Shown piece after piece: positions 12,070-19,524 of a DNA stretch of 20,591 bases (positions are counted from its first letter, which is position 1; each line of letters opens with the position of its first letter). The stretch is from a bacterium. Its GTDB lineage: Bacteria; Patescibacteriota; Minisyncoccia; Minisyncoccales; MHMH01. The DNA lies in the NCBI GenBank assembly GCA_030648815.1, contig JAUSHA010000063.1, positions 1 through 20,591 on the forward strand, written 5' to 3'. The translations under genes were made by a program, and so were the position numbers. The notes under the pieces were generated by a model. That model was not told the DNA's origin and made no database searches. It was given only the letters and a program-made list of their open reading frames with translations.

Positions 12070-12609
12070 ATGCCGGTGTCAATTAAAAACATTCCGGATT
12101 ACAAAAAGATTGCTTCCCAGATCAAGAGGGGAGAGGTTAAGGTTTTGCCCGAGGAAATAGAGAGATTAAGAAAAGAAAAAGAAAGGATGGAAAAAGAAAG
12201 GGTGAGGCAGGAAATTTTAGAAAAGATTTCCGAAGGTTCGGAGGCGGATATTCCCGCTGATTTAATAGAAAGGGAAAGAGGTTTGATTTTAGACGGCTTG
12301 AAACAGCAGGTTTCTCAAGTTTTCAGAATTTCTTTTGAGGATTACTTGAAAAGGATCAATAAAACGGAAAAAGAGCTTTATGATTCTTTATTGCCGGCGG
12401 CTAAAAAGAGAATAATCGGCTTTTCAGTTTTAAAAGAAATTGCCGAAAAAGAGAATATCAGCGTTTCAGACGAGGAGATTAGCAAAGAAGAAGAGGCGAT
12501 AATTAAAAATTTTCCCGAGGCGCAAAATATTGACCGCGAACAGCTGAAAGAGTACACTAAAGATATCGTCAGGAACGAGAAAACCCTTAATTTTTTAGAA
12601 AATTTATGA
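12070..12609 (+). CDS. Trigger-factor remnant: C-terminal chaperone domain only
   Basis: A 179-aa protein that matches only the C-terminal (SurA-like, substrate-binding) domain of trigger factor: 'RVRQEILEKISEGSEADIPADLIERE', 'FEDYLKRINKTEKELYDSLLPAAKKRI', 'VLKEIAEKENISVSDEEISKE'. The short N-terminus ('DYKKIASQIKRGEVKVLPEEIERLRKE') resembles the linker before the PPIase domain, fused straight to the C-domain. The ribosome-binding N-domain and the FKBP-type PPIase domain are absent, and upstream sequence belongs to the pyrophosphatase, so they are not hidden by a frameshift. It overlaps clpP by ATGA, keeping the classical tig-clpP order, which supports descent from trigger factor. It may work as a ribosome-free chaperone or a ClpP-linked substrate handler; unproven. 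Confidence 0.78.
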   Translation: MPVSIKNIPDYKKIASQIKRGEVKVLPEEIERLRKEKERMEKERVRQEILEKISEGSEADIPADLIERERGLILDGLKQQVSQVFRISFEDYLKRINKTEKELYDSLLPAAKKRIIGFSVLKEIAEKENISVSDEEISKEEEAIIKNFPEAQNIDREQLKEYTKDIVRNEKTLNFLENL

Positions 12610-13190
12610 ATTTAATACCTACGGTTATAGAAAAATCTCAATACGGTGAAAGGGCCTACGATATTTATTCCCGCCTCTTAAAGGAAAGGATTATATTTTT
12701 GGTAGGCCCCGTAACCGACATGGTGGCTAATTCTATTATTGCTCAAATGCTTTTTTTGGCCTCAAAAGACCCTGAAAAAGATATTCAGATTTACATAAAT
12801 ACTCCGGGTGGATCCGTTACCGCCGGTTTGGCGATCTACGATACTATGCAATACGTCAAATGCCCCATTTCAACGGTTTGCGTCGGACTGGCGGCTTCCA
12901 TGGGGGCTACTCTCTTAGCCGCCGGAGCCAAGGGCAAAAGGTTTGCCTTGCCGAATTCCCAGATCATGATGCACCAAGTGGCGGGCGGAGTTTCCGGCGA
13001 AGCCGTAGAAATTGAGATTACGGCCAGGCAAATTATTAAAATCAAAGAAAAGTTAAACAAAATTTTAGCCAAACATACCGGGCAATCGCTGGAAAAAGTG
13101 GAAAAAGATACCGACCGCGATTTTTATTTGGACGCCGAAGAGGCCAAGGCCTATGGCTTGATAGACGAGGTAATCAAAACTAAAGAATGA
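12606..13190 (+). CDS. clpP: ATP-dependent Clp protease proteolytic subunit
   Basis: Serine peptidase forming the tetradecameric barrel that degrades proteins fed by ClpX/ClpC. At 194 aa it has normal length, with catalytic triad S98 ('GLAASMGATLL'), H123 ('MMHQ') and D172 ('DRDFYL'). The N-terminus 'MNLIPTVIEKSQYGERAYDIYSRLLKERIIFLVG' is typical, and the 'NTPGGSVTAG' oxyanion strand and 'EAKAYGLIDEV' end are intact. No propeptide of note. ATGA overlaps at both ends tie its translation to the trigger-factor remnant upstream and to the DUF6922-like gene downstream. No clpX lies in the window. Confidence 0.97.
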   Translation: MNLIPTVIEKSQYGERAYDIYSRLLKERIIFLVGPVTDMVANSIIAQMLFLASKDPEKDIQIYINTPGGSVTAGLAIYDTMQYVKCPISTVCVGLAASMGATLLAAGAKGKRFALPNSQIMMHQVAGGVSGEAVEIEITARQIIKIKEKLNKILAKHTGQSLEKVEKDTDRDFYLDAEEAKAYGLIDEVIKTKE

Positions 13191-13453
13191 TACCTTCATA
13201 CGCAAAACCATTTCTGTGGTCTTATGATGTTAAAAAACTGAACTTGCGGCGCGATAAAAAAAGAATTATTACGAATATTCTTAACCTTGGCACTGCTAAA
13301 TCTACGGACTGGTTGTTTAAAATATACAATAATAACGACATAAAGGAAGCGATCATTAATCCGCTACCCGGCGAGTGGAGCAAGAAATCTTTAAATTTCT
13401 GGAGTTTGATTTTGAATGTTAGGCCGGGCAGAAACGAGAGAATAATTGAATAA
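13187..13453 (+). CDS. DUF6922-like small protein, putative partner of the AbiEii-type toxin
   Basis: An 88-aa protein resembling the small DUF6922 family: 'PFLWSYDVKKLNLRRDKKRII', 'NILNLGTAKSTDWLFKIY' and 'LSKKSLNFWSLIL'-like end ('SKKSLNFWSLILNV'). It is likely helical and could hold a winged-helix-like fold. Members often sit directly before nucleotidyltransferase AbiEii/AbiGii genes, as here (12-bp gap), and are thought to be the antitoxin-side partner. Its ATG overlaps the clpP stop (ATGA), so it is translated with the protease operon. Family recall is from motif memory; antitoxin role is inference from position. Confidence 0.7.
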   Translation: MIPSYAKPFLWSYDVKKLNLRRDKKRIITNILNLGTAKSTDWLFKIYNNNDIKEAIINPLPGEWSKKSLNFWSLILNVRPGRNERIIE

Positions 13454-13465
13454 TCATAATCCGTT

Positions 13466-14083
13466 ATGTTTTACAATATTTTAGATCAAAAACGGCTAAA
13501 ATTGCTCCCCCTTTTTAAAGGTTTTAAAAAAGATTTTTATCTCGGAGGCGGCACTGCTTTAGCCTTGCAGATTGGCCATAGAGATAGCGTCGATTTTGAC
13601 TTTTTTGGTTCAAAAGAAATAGATACTAAAAATTTATTCATCGGGCTCAAAAAAATTTTTAAGGAGCGGAATATTTTAAAAATTCAGGAAGAGGACAATA
13701 CCTTAGCCGTGTTAGCTGACGATACTGTAAAGATGAGTTTTTTCGGCTATCCGTACAAATTAATTGATAAAATTACCGAAGAAAAGAATATAAGATTAGC
13801 TTCAATTCAAGACATCGGATGCATGAAGCTGTCGGCTATTACCAGTCGAGCCACCAATAAAGATTACATTGATTTATATTATATTTTGCAAAGAATAAGT
13901 CTTAAGGATTTACTAGAGGGAGCCTCCCGAAAATTTTACGATTTAGACAGAAACTTAATTTTGAAAAGTTTAGTTTATTTCAAAGATGTCGACGCAAAGG
14001 ATATTAATTTTAAAAACAATAATTACGTCGATTTCAAAGAAGTAAAGAAATTTTTAGAGAAAGAAACAAGAAAGATAATTTGA
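13466..14083 (+). CDS. AbiEii/AbiGii-family nucleotidyltransferase toxin-like protein
   Basis: A 205-aa MNT-fold nucleotidyltransferase of the type used as toxin in AbiE-like (type IV) toxin-antitoxin and phage-abortive systems. Signature: 'YLGGGTALALQIGHRDSVDFDFF' core (GGGT at 27-30, H38-R39, D43 and D45 metal ligands), then K121 in 'CMKLSAITSR' and 'KDYIDLYYIL' (D133 region). The family adds nucleotides to targets such as tRNA acceptor ends. The usual larger AbiEii (about 290 aa) is longer; this compact form is common in small genomes. It follows the DUF6922-like gene by 12 bp and closes the hppA-clpP gene run. No Shine-Dalgarno seen. Confidence 0.85.
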   Translation: MFYNILDQKRLKLLPLFKGFKKDFYLGGGTALALQIGHRDSVDFDFFGSKEIDTKNLFIGLKKIFKERNILKIQEEDNTLAVLADDTVKMSFFGYPYKLIDKITEEKNIRLASIQDIGCMKLSAITSRATNKDYIDLYYILQRISLKDLLEGASRKFYDLDRNLILKSLVYFKDVDAKDINFKNNNYVDFKEVKKFLEKETRKII

Positions 14084-14168
14084 TGATCCGCATCATTGTT
14101 AGTTTTCCACAGATCCCATTGATTAGGAGTTTTTTGTTTAAGTGGTAATATAAAGATATAAAACACCC

Positions 14169-16319
14169 ATGGACAAAAAACTTTCCAAATACCTTCCCCA
14201 GATTATCGCCATGCTTTTTCTGGCCGGTTTTGTCGCCTACGCCTGGACAGAGCCGAGCGTAACCCCGCCCGGAGGCAACGTTGACGCGCCGATAAATGTC
14301 GGGCCGGCTGGCCAATCTAAAGAAGGAGGATTAATTTTAAATACCGGCGGAGCACCTACCGCCCTGATTATTAATGGTAAGGTTCTTTTTAACGATATTA
14401 ACGGTACGCTTCGGGGGAAATTTGATCCTTCAGTAGTACCGGGGACCGCAGCTGGCACTGGCGCCGACGGCGCTCTTGTCGTGAGCGCTACTACAAAAAC
14501 CGACGGAGTAAAAACCGGTCTGTCGGTTAATTCAAACGTCGGCCAAAAAGTTGTCAATGTTTCTTCTATTGCCGGTTTTGCCGCCAATCAGGAAGTTCTG
14601 ATTATTCAAATGACGGGAACCGGCGCCGGAAACTACGAACCGCGCCGGATTAATTCTGTGGGCGCGGGAATTTTGAATTTAACTGAAAATCTTACCAATA
14701 CCTATACTAACGATGTTGCGAGCAAGGCGCAGATAATTAGAATTCCGCAATATACTACAGTAACAGTTAATAGCGGCGGAACAATTACGGCTGATGATTG
14801 GAACGGAGCTATTGGCGGAATTGTCTTTTTTCGAGCTAATACTTCAGTAACTATTAATAGCGGAGGAAAGATTATGGCGGATTATTTGGGGTTTGCCGGA
14901 GGAGCGGGAGGAAATACTCCTGGCGCTTTCGGCACTGGGGGAGTACCAGGCGCTTGCTATCCTGGCACGGCGGGTGGTTCTGGCTCTAATGGCAGTGCGG
15001 GAGCTGGGCTAAGCGGATCTATTAGCGGCGGCGGAGGAGGTTCTGGCGGTGGAGGAGGCAATGGGGTCATTTCAGCAAGCCTTTGCTCTCGTGGCGGCGG
15101 AGGAGGAGGAATGGGTGGAAATGGTGCTGGTGGCCAATATGTATTAACCGGCACCAACGGTAATTCTGGCGCTGTCGGCGGGATGGGAGGTCTATATGAT
15201 GAGTATACTGGCGCTGGCGGCTCAGGTGGCGTCGGCGGAATTTCCGGGACTTCTTACGGCAGTGCTAATTTGTCAACTATATTTTTTGGTTCTGGCGGAG
15301 GAGGAGGAGGAGCCGGAGGCGGAGGAGGAGGAGGAACAAGCGGCAATACCAGTGGAAGTGGAGGCAATGGAGGTTTGGGTGGCTATGGTGGCGGAACAGG
15401 AGGCAAGGGAGCAGGCATTATTTATATAAACACGCCGAGCCTAACCAATAATGGAATTATTTCAAACAATGGTGGTAACGGCATTTCACCTAGTATAGCG
15501 CCCACTGGTGGGAATATTGGCGCCAATACAATTTACTCTAACAGCCCTGGCGGGACTGGCGGTGGCGGAGGAGGAAGTGCGGCCGGTGGCGGAGGAGGCG
15601 CTGGCGGAAGTATATATTTGAATGTTCAAACTGTTAATCTCGGGACCGTCACTGCTCTCGGAGGAAATTATGGAGGCGTTTCCTTTACTGGCGGTGCCGG
15701 CGGTGGCGGAGGGTTTAATGCAAATAGCAATTGTAACTATCTGAGTGGTGGTGGCGGCGGAGGCGGCGGTTTCGCGGGCGGATCGGGCGGCTGGCGGTCG
15801 GATGCTTGTCCATATCCGAACTACAATGGATCAGCTGGCGGTTCGGTTACGCCTAGCGGGGGCGTCGGCAGTAACGGCCGGATTGTTGTAACGGGAACCG
15901 TTAACGGTTCTTCTAACCCTTCATACACTCTCGGGGCTTATAGTGGCGTTTCTTCCCCTACTGGTTACGGGACTTTATATATTGGCGCTATAAATACGGC
16001 CAGCGCTGATATTGCCGAATACGTTGGAAATGAGGAATTAATTTCCGTCGGTTCTTTGGTGGGGATAAACACGACGACCGGTAAGGCGCGAAAATATCGG
16101 CCCGGAGATGAATTTTTAGGAATAGCTTCAAATAGCAGCGGATTTGTAGGAAACGCCGGTTTATTTGTTGAAAATAATTTTAACTATACCTTGGTTGGCA
16201 TTTTGGGGCAGTTAGAATTTAATAAAGACGAAGCGATTATTCAAAACAGAATTATCTACACTAAGGACGGAAAAAAGATAGGCATATTGCTTGATAACGG
16301 AAAAATATTTTTGAAATAG
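14169..16319 (+). CDS. Surface protein 1: signal/anchor module, polyglycine domain, tail-fibre-like C-terminus
   Basis: Predicted exported protein of 716 aa. Residues 1-45 are the shared module: basic start, hydrophobic segment (about 9-26), then 'AYAWTEPSVTPPGGNV' and 'APINVG'. The 'AYA' before W could be a signal-peptidase site, or the segment may stay as an anchor. Residues about 95-235 are beta-rich and end in short 'TVNSGGTI' / 'TINSGGKI' strands. Residues about 240-570 are a glycine-dominated region with GGxGG and GGGG runs and scattered Cys, resembling polyglycine-II helix sandwiches of phage adhesins or eukaryotic glycine-rich domains. The end (about 607-716, 'ASADIAEYVGNEELISVGSLVGI') resembles the C-terminal repeat of tail-fibre-like proteins. 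First of four paralogues by the N-terminal module. Likely an adhesin; function unproven. Confidence 0.75.
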   Translation: MDKKLSKYLPQIIAMLFLAGFVAYAWTEPSVTPPGGNVDAPINVGPAGQSKEGGLILNTGGAPTALIINGKVLFNDINGTLRGKFDPSVVPGTAAGTGADGALVVSATTKTDGVKTGLSVNSNVGQKVVNVSSIAGFAANQEVLIIQMTGTGAGNYEPRRINSVGAGILNLTENLTNTYTNDVASKAQIIRIPQYTTVTVNSGGTITADDWNGAIGGIVFFRANTSVTINSGGKIMADYLGFAGGAGGNTPGAFGTGGVPGACYPGTAGGSGSNGSAGAGLSGSISGGGGGSGGGGGNGVISASLCSRGGGGGGMGGNGAGGQYVLTGTNGNSGAVGGMGGLYDEYTGAGGSGGVGGISGTSYGSANLSTIFFGSGGGGGGAGGGGGGGTSGNTSGSGGNGGLGGYGGGTGGKGAGIIYINTPSLTNNGIISNNGGNGISPSIAPTGGNIGANTIYSNSPGGTGGGGGGSAAGGGGGAGGSIYLNVQTVNLGTVTALGGNYGGVSFTGGAGGGGGFNANSNCNYLSGGGGGGGGFAGGSGGWRSDACPYPNYNGSAGGSVTPSGGVGSNGRIVVTGTVNGSSNPSYTLGAYSGVSSPTGYGTLYIGAINTASADIAEYVGNEELISVGSLVGINTTTGKARKYRPGDEFLGIASNSSGFVGNAGLFVENNFNYTLVGILGQLEFNKDEAIIQNRIIYTKDGKKIGILLDNGKIFLK

Positions 16320-16335
16320 AAATCTTATATTTTTT

Positions 16336-16635
16336 ATGGTCGCTAGAAGGTTTAAAATTTTAATAATAATACTATCGGCGTTATTAGTTTTATTTTTAGC
16401 GCTGAGTATATATTTCTATTTAGTTTTAAAACTAGAAAAAGAAAAAAAGATTTTTGTTCCTCAACCACAATCTAAAGAAAAAACAATGGAAGATATTTTA
16501 AAGAGCTTAACGGTTTTAGCTGATAAGACAAAGGCTCCGGTTTCGGAAAAAATATTGAAAAGTTTGACTGCGCCAAAAGAAAAATTTCAAAAAGTTTCAG
16601 AGGATGTTTTAAAAAGTTTAACCGCCCAAAAATGA
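16336..16635 (+). CDS. Small single-span membrane protein with ILKSLTA repeats
   Basis: A 99-aa protein with a basic start, one strongly hydrophobic segment (about 7-29) and a charged tail. The tail carries three copies of a heptad-like motif: 'DILKSLTVLADK', 'KILKSLTAPKEK' and 'DVLKSLTAQK'. I recall the LKSLTAP motif from many short Parcubacteria membrane proteins of unknown function. The topology would put the repeat outside the cell, beside the products of the neighbouring surface genes. It starts 16 bp after surface protein 1 and overlaps surface protein 2 by ATGA, so production of both is coupled. Confidence 0.7.
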   Translation: MVARRFKILIIILSALLVLFLALSIYFYLVLKLEKEKKIFVPQPQSKEKTMEDILKSLTVLADKTKAPVSEKILKSLTAPKEKFQKVSEDVLKSLTAQK

Positions 16636-17819
16636 AAATTAAAATTTCCAAATACCTTCCCCAGATTATCGCCACACTTTTTTTAGCAGGTTTTGTCGCC
16701 TACGCCTGGACAGAGCCGAGTGTAGCGCCGCCGGGGGAAAATGTTGACGCGCCGATAAATGTCGGGATAACCAGCCAGACTAAACAGGGAGACCTCATTA
16801 TAAATCCTGGCAAAGTGGGAATCGGCACAGCGAGCCCCCAAGGACTGCTTGATGTTAATTCTGCTTTGGTTATTACCAAAGAGGCAAATCTAAGTTTGTT
16901 GTCAGTAGAAACTTCGTATCAAAATCCTAGCACCGGCGTAGATGCCGGAGGAGGAGGCGCGGTTTGGTCAACTCCTCAAAATATAGCGGCAAGCGATAAT
17001 CTCTACGCTAATTCCAGCGCCAATTCGGGCAATTCCAATTTTTTAAAAGCAACCGGATTTAATTTTTCAATTCCGAACGGTTCCCAGATTGAAGGCATTG
17101 AAGTTGAAATTGAGGGTTATTATTATTGTGTGTGGCCAGGCTGTTTCGCCACGCTTAATTCTGTTAGATTATTGAAAAATAACGTATCGGTCGGAACAAC
17201 CAAAAATACTTCTTCTTTTAATCTAAATATTGAAGCAAATTATTTTCTAGGCAATGTAAACGACGTTTGGGGAGAATCTTGGACAGCTAACGATATTAAT
17301 AATTCTAATTTCGGCGTTGTCTTCCAGGCTTTCCTTCTTGGTTCTATAGACGGTGACGGGGACACGCATCCTGCCGGTGTTCGTTTGGATAATGTTCAAA
17401 TTAAAATTTCTTACAGGCCGCCGATCGGAGGAGAATCCGGCGTAGCAAAAATGGGGCAGGCGACAATTTACGGTGACGGAAGAATAAGCACTAATCTCAA
17501 CGCCGACAAGTTGGATAATCTTCACGCTTCGGAAATAGGGAAAACCGCTTTGAATGGACGAGTGGAGCTTACTTATAGCACGGCACCTTGCGGGATTTCG
17601 ACGTCACTGCCAGGCTATCCTGTAACCTGCTCTTCCCTCCCGCCCGGGCAATGCGCGATTGCCGGGACGAAAATTACGTCCGCCACCAATAATGTTTATA
17701 ACTGTAATTGGTACGGGCCGTCTTGTCCGTCGGGGTATCAATTTGTTACAGTCTTTCCTCTTTTTTCAAACTCAGGCACCCCCAATATAGCAATTTATAC
17801 CTGCTACAAAAATCCATGA
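16632..17819 (+). CDS. Surface protein 2: signal/anchor module plus beta-sandwich domain
   Basis: A 395-aa exported protein. The N-terminal 45 residues are almost identical to surface protein 1 ('KYLPQIIATLFLAGFVAYAW', then 'PPGENVDAPINVG'). 'KVGIGTASPQGLLDVNS' (about 55-72) is the beta-helical motif of tail-fibre-like proteins. The middle (about 95-270) resembles a beta-sandwich domain seen in phage and bacterial structural proteins: 'GFNFSIPNGSQIEGIEVEIEG' at the start and 'DVWGESWTANDINNSNFGVVF' then 'VRLDNVQIKISY' at the end. The C-terminal 110 residues contain about eight cysteines (for example 'APCGIS', 'VTCSSLPPGQCAIAG', 'CNWYGPSCPSG'), probably disulphide-linked. It overlaps its neighbours by ATGA on both sides. 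Confidence 0.75.
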   Translation: MKIKISKYLPQIIATLFLAGFVAYAWTEPSVAPPGENVDAPINVGITSQTKQGDLIINPGKVGIGTASPQGLLDVNSALVITKEANLSLLSVETSYQNPSTGVDAGGGGAVWSTPQNIAASDNLYANSSANSGNSNFLKATGFNFSIPNGSQIEGIEVEIEGYYYCVWPGCFATLNSVRLLKNNVSVGTTKNTSSFNLNIEANYFLGNVNDVWGESWTANDINNSNFGVVFQAFLLGSIDGDGDTHPAGVRLDNVQIKISYRPPIGGESGVAKMGQATIYGDGRISTNLNADKLDNLHASEIGKTALNGRVELTYSTAPCGISTSLPGYPVTCSSLPPGQCAIAGTKITSATNNVYNCNWYGPSCPSGYQFVTVFPLFSNSGTPNIAIYTCYKNP

Positions 17820-18361
17820 TCAAAAAGAAATTAGTGATCATTGTTTTGTCAGTCGCGCTTCTTTTTGCGGTCGCTTTTCTTTGGCGGGTATCGGGATACG
17901 GGCAAAATTTAATTTGCTTTTTCGCGAAGCAAAAATGCCTACTGGTTGACCTTGAAAAATTTATTGTAATAAAAAAACAAGGAACGAACTTAAATATTTC
18001 TCAAATCTCCGTAGAAAATCTAAAACAGGGGAATAGCGGCAAAGTGGAATTGTTAATAAATTTGGAAAAGAAACCGCCCGAAATTTCCTGGCCGGAGAAA
18101 TATTCCTTACAATCGATAAAGCTTGAAGATCTGGGTGGCGGCGTATTTACTGAAGATAATCGGATTATCGACGAGCTATTTTTCGAAGATAAAAAACCGG
18201 CAAACAATTCTTTCCTACTCGGTCAGACGCCGGAAGGAGATAAGTTAGACCCGGAGAAATTTCCGCCTTTGGAAAAAACCGGTTTTCATCGATATTTGGT
18301 CACGGTAATTTTAGAAAAGAGTGGCAAAATATATAATGGAGTTTACGGGTTTACCTATTAA
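17816..18361 (+). CDS. Single-span membrane protein between surface proteins 2 and 3
   Basis: A 181-aa protein. An N-terminal hydrophobic segment (about 4-23, after 'MIKKKL') is followed by a probably extracytoplasmic domain of about 150 residues with no recognised family. It contains 'CFFAKQKCLLVDLEKFI' (a Cys pair) and charged beta-type strands ending in 'FHRYLVTVILEKSGKIYNGVYGF', which has the look of an immunoglobulin-like or FN3-like fold. The ATG at 17816 is chosen because it overlaps the stop of surface protein 2 (ATGA); the frame is open further upstream but lies inside that gene. Surface protein 3 starts 2 bp after its stop. Confidence 0.72.
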   Translation: MIKKKLVIIVLSVALLFAVAFLWRVSGYGQNLICFFAKQKCLLVDLEKFIVIKKQGTNLNISQISVENLKQGNSGKVELLINLEKKPPEISWPEKYSLQSIKLEDLGGGVFTEDNRIIDELFFEDKKPANNSFLLGQTPEGDKLDPEKFPPLEKTGFHRYLVTVILEKSGKIYNGVYGFTY

Positions 18362-18363
18362 AT

Positions 18364-18948
18364 ATGTTCAAAAAATTCCTTCCGCAAATTATCGCCTCTT
18401 TATTTCTCGCCGGGTTTGTCGCTTACGCCTGGACGGAGCCGAGCTCTGCCCCGCCCGGAGGAAACGTTGATACGCCGATAAATGTCGGACCGACAGCCCA
18501 AATTAAATCAGGCCCTTTGCAAGTCAATGGATTTAGGAATATCGGAAGCACAATTCTTGACGGCGATGTCGGCATCGGGACAGTAATATCGAACCAAAAA
18601 TTAGACGTGACTGGCCAAATTCACGCTACCGGAGATATTTGCACTGATATTGGTGGAGTGTGCTTAAGTACCAGCGGAGGCGGAGGCGGAGGTTGGTCCG
18701 GCTGGTTAAGGGTATGGCACTGGGCTAATTCGTATAATTCTGCGACGGGAATAGGTGTATGGGTGAATTGCCCAGGAGGAAGGTATGTGACAGGCGGCGG
18801 TTGCTGGGCTGGCGACTTAAGAATACCGCTGAATTCGAGTTTTCCCATAAATGGAGGCACTGGTTGGCAATGTTGGTTTGGACCAAATGTTTCAGTTCCT
18901 TTCGGAGTTACTGTTGAAGCTAACGCAATCTGCGCTTTTGTTGATTAG
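18364..18948 (+). CDS. Surface protein 3: signal/anchor module plus short Cys/Trp-rich domain
   Basis: A 194-aa exported protein with the same N-terminal module ('FLPQIIASLFLAGFVAYAW', 'PPGGNVDTPINVG'). 'DGDVGIGTVISNQKLDVTGQ' (about 68-87) is the tail-fibre-like VGIGT..KLDV repeat, followed by 'GDICTDIGGVC' and a Gly hinge. The last 75 residues ('GWSGWLRVWHWANSYN' to the end) are rich in Trp, Gly and Cys ('GGCWAGDLR', 'GWQCWFG', 'NAICAFVD'), suggesting a small disulphide-stabilised head domain. It is the smallest of the paralogues and shows that the distal domain is what varies. It begins 2 bp after the preceding gene and ends 4 bp before the next. Confidence 0.75.
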   Translation: MFKKFLPQIIASLFLAGFVAYAWTEPSSAPPGGNVDTPINVGPTAQIKSGPLQVNGFRNIGSTILDGDVGIGTVISNQKLDVTGQIHATGDICTDIGGVCLSTSGGGGGGWSGWLRVWHWANSYNSATGIGVWVNCPGGRYVTGGGCWAGDLRIPLNSSFPINGGTGWQCWFGPNVSVPFGVTVEANAICAFVD

Positions 18949-18952
18949 TATT

Positions 18953-19333
18953 ATGCTAAAAAGAAAAATTATAATTCTAACTGTAATCGGACTGGTAATT
19001 ATTTTAACAGGCCTTACTTTTTATTTTTTAAGTCAAGGTAGTATTGGCGACGGTGAAGGGGATGGTGGCGGAGACACCAGTACTGGCGGCGTGGTTGACG
19101 GAGACAAACGGAGTGATTCCAACAACGGCCACGCAGTCGGCATAGGAGATGCGGGTAGTGGTGGCAGCATTAGTAGTGGAATTAGTGTTAGCGATGGCGT
19201 TGTCGGTGGAGAGGGCTGGGGTGACCTGAATAATAGCCACGGTGCTGGCGGAGACAGCGGGAGTGGCAGTAGCGGAGGCAATAGTATCGGTGGCGTGGTT
19301 GACGGAGAGGCGGCACCCTTTCTTAGACATTAA
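18953..19333 (+). CDS. Small membrane protein with Gly/Asp/Ser-rich low-complexity tail, probably frame-broken at its 3' end
   Basis: A 126-aa protein: hydrophobic anchor (about 5-26, 'IIILTVIGLVIILTGLTFYF') then about 100 residues of low complexity, mostly Gly, Asp, Ser and Asn, including the direct repeat 'GGVVDGD' / 'GGVVDGE' (DNA repeated near 19085 and 19290). Codon third positions vary while Gly and Ser are kept, so the frame appears to be translated. The ATG at 18953 fits the anchor; longer upstream frames lie in surface protein 3. After 'EAAPFLRH' it stops, yet coding-like sequence continues in another frame to 19524 (next entry). It takes the position of the small partner gene behind surface protein 3. 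Confidence 0.6.
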   Translation: MLKRKIIILTVIGLVIILTGLTFYFLSQGSIGDGEGDGGGDTSTGGVVDGDKRSDSNNGHAVGIGDAGSGGSISSGISVSDGVVGGEGWGDLNNSHGAGGDSGSGSSGGNSIGGVVDGEAAPFLRH

Positions 19334-19524
19334 GCGGATATGAGCCATTGACCGAGGAGCAAAAAGCTACCCAGTTAAAAGAATTGGAAGCTCTCCGCAA
19401 GAAAGCGAATATCAAGCCGCTTACCCAAGAGCAAATTCAAAAACCCGCCCAAGATGGGCGAGGCTCGCTCAATGAAATTGAGCGGCAGCTGGAAGAGCTG
19501 GATAAGCTCCGCCAAGCTAAATAA
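19327..19524 (+). pseudogene. Coding-like 3' segment in another frame (charged helical repeat, EPLTEEQ..KPLTQEQ)
   Basis: Frame +1 (codons from 19327) has no stop until 19522-19524 and encodes 'YEPLTEEQKATQLKELEALRKKA', then 'KPLTQEQIQKPAQ' and 'IERQLEELDKLRQAK'. The two related blocks P-L-T-x-E-Q ... E-L-x-x-L-R are typical of C-terminal tails of small CPR membrane proteins, in my memory. The most economical reading is that it is the true end of the preceding gene, separated by a small indel around 19318-19340. A separate start at TTG 19348 is possible but has no Shine-Dalgarno. Two perfect palindromes (19446-19460 and 19466-19484) lie within it. Its stop overlaps the toxin ATG (TAATG). Confidence 0.6.

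Noticed and set aside
14083..14096. ATGAT-CCGC-ATCAT hairpin after the AbiEii-type gene as terminator
   Set aside because: The stem is only 5 bp and no T tract follows, so it is too weak to call.
14957..15157. Proline-rich minus-strand frames opposite the polyglycine region
   Set aside because: They are the mirror of GGN codons on the plus strand; the plus frame is continuous with recognised N- and C-terminal domains.
17708..17815. Longer N-terminus for the membrane protein at 17816
   Set aside because: The extension lies wholly inside surface protein 2 in another frame; the ATG overlapping its stop, followed by a basic start and a hydrophobic anchor, is the natural start.
19028..19348. Minus-strand Pro/Ser/Thr-rich frames, considered as evidence that the linker of the 18953 gene has been inverted
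   Set aside because: No inverted repeats were found at the borders, and the repeated GGVVDG in the plus frame with variable third positions favours the plus strand as coding.
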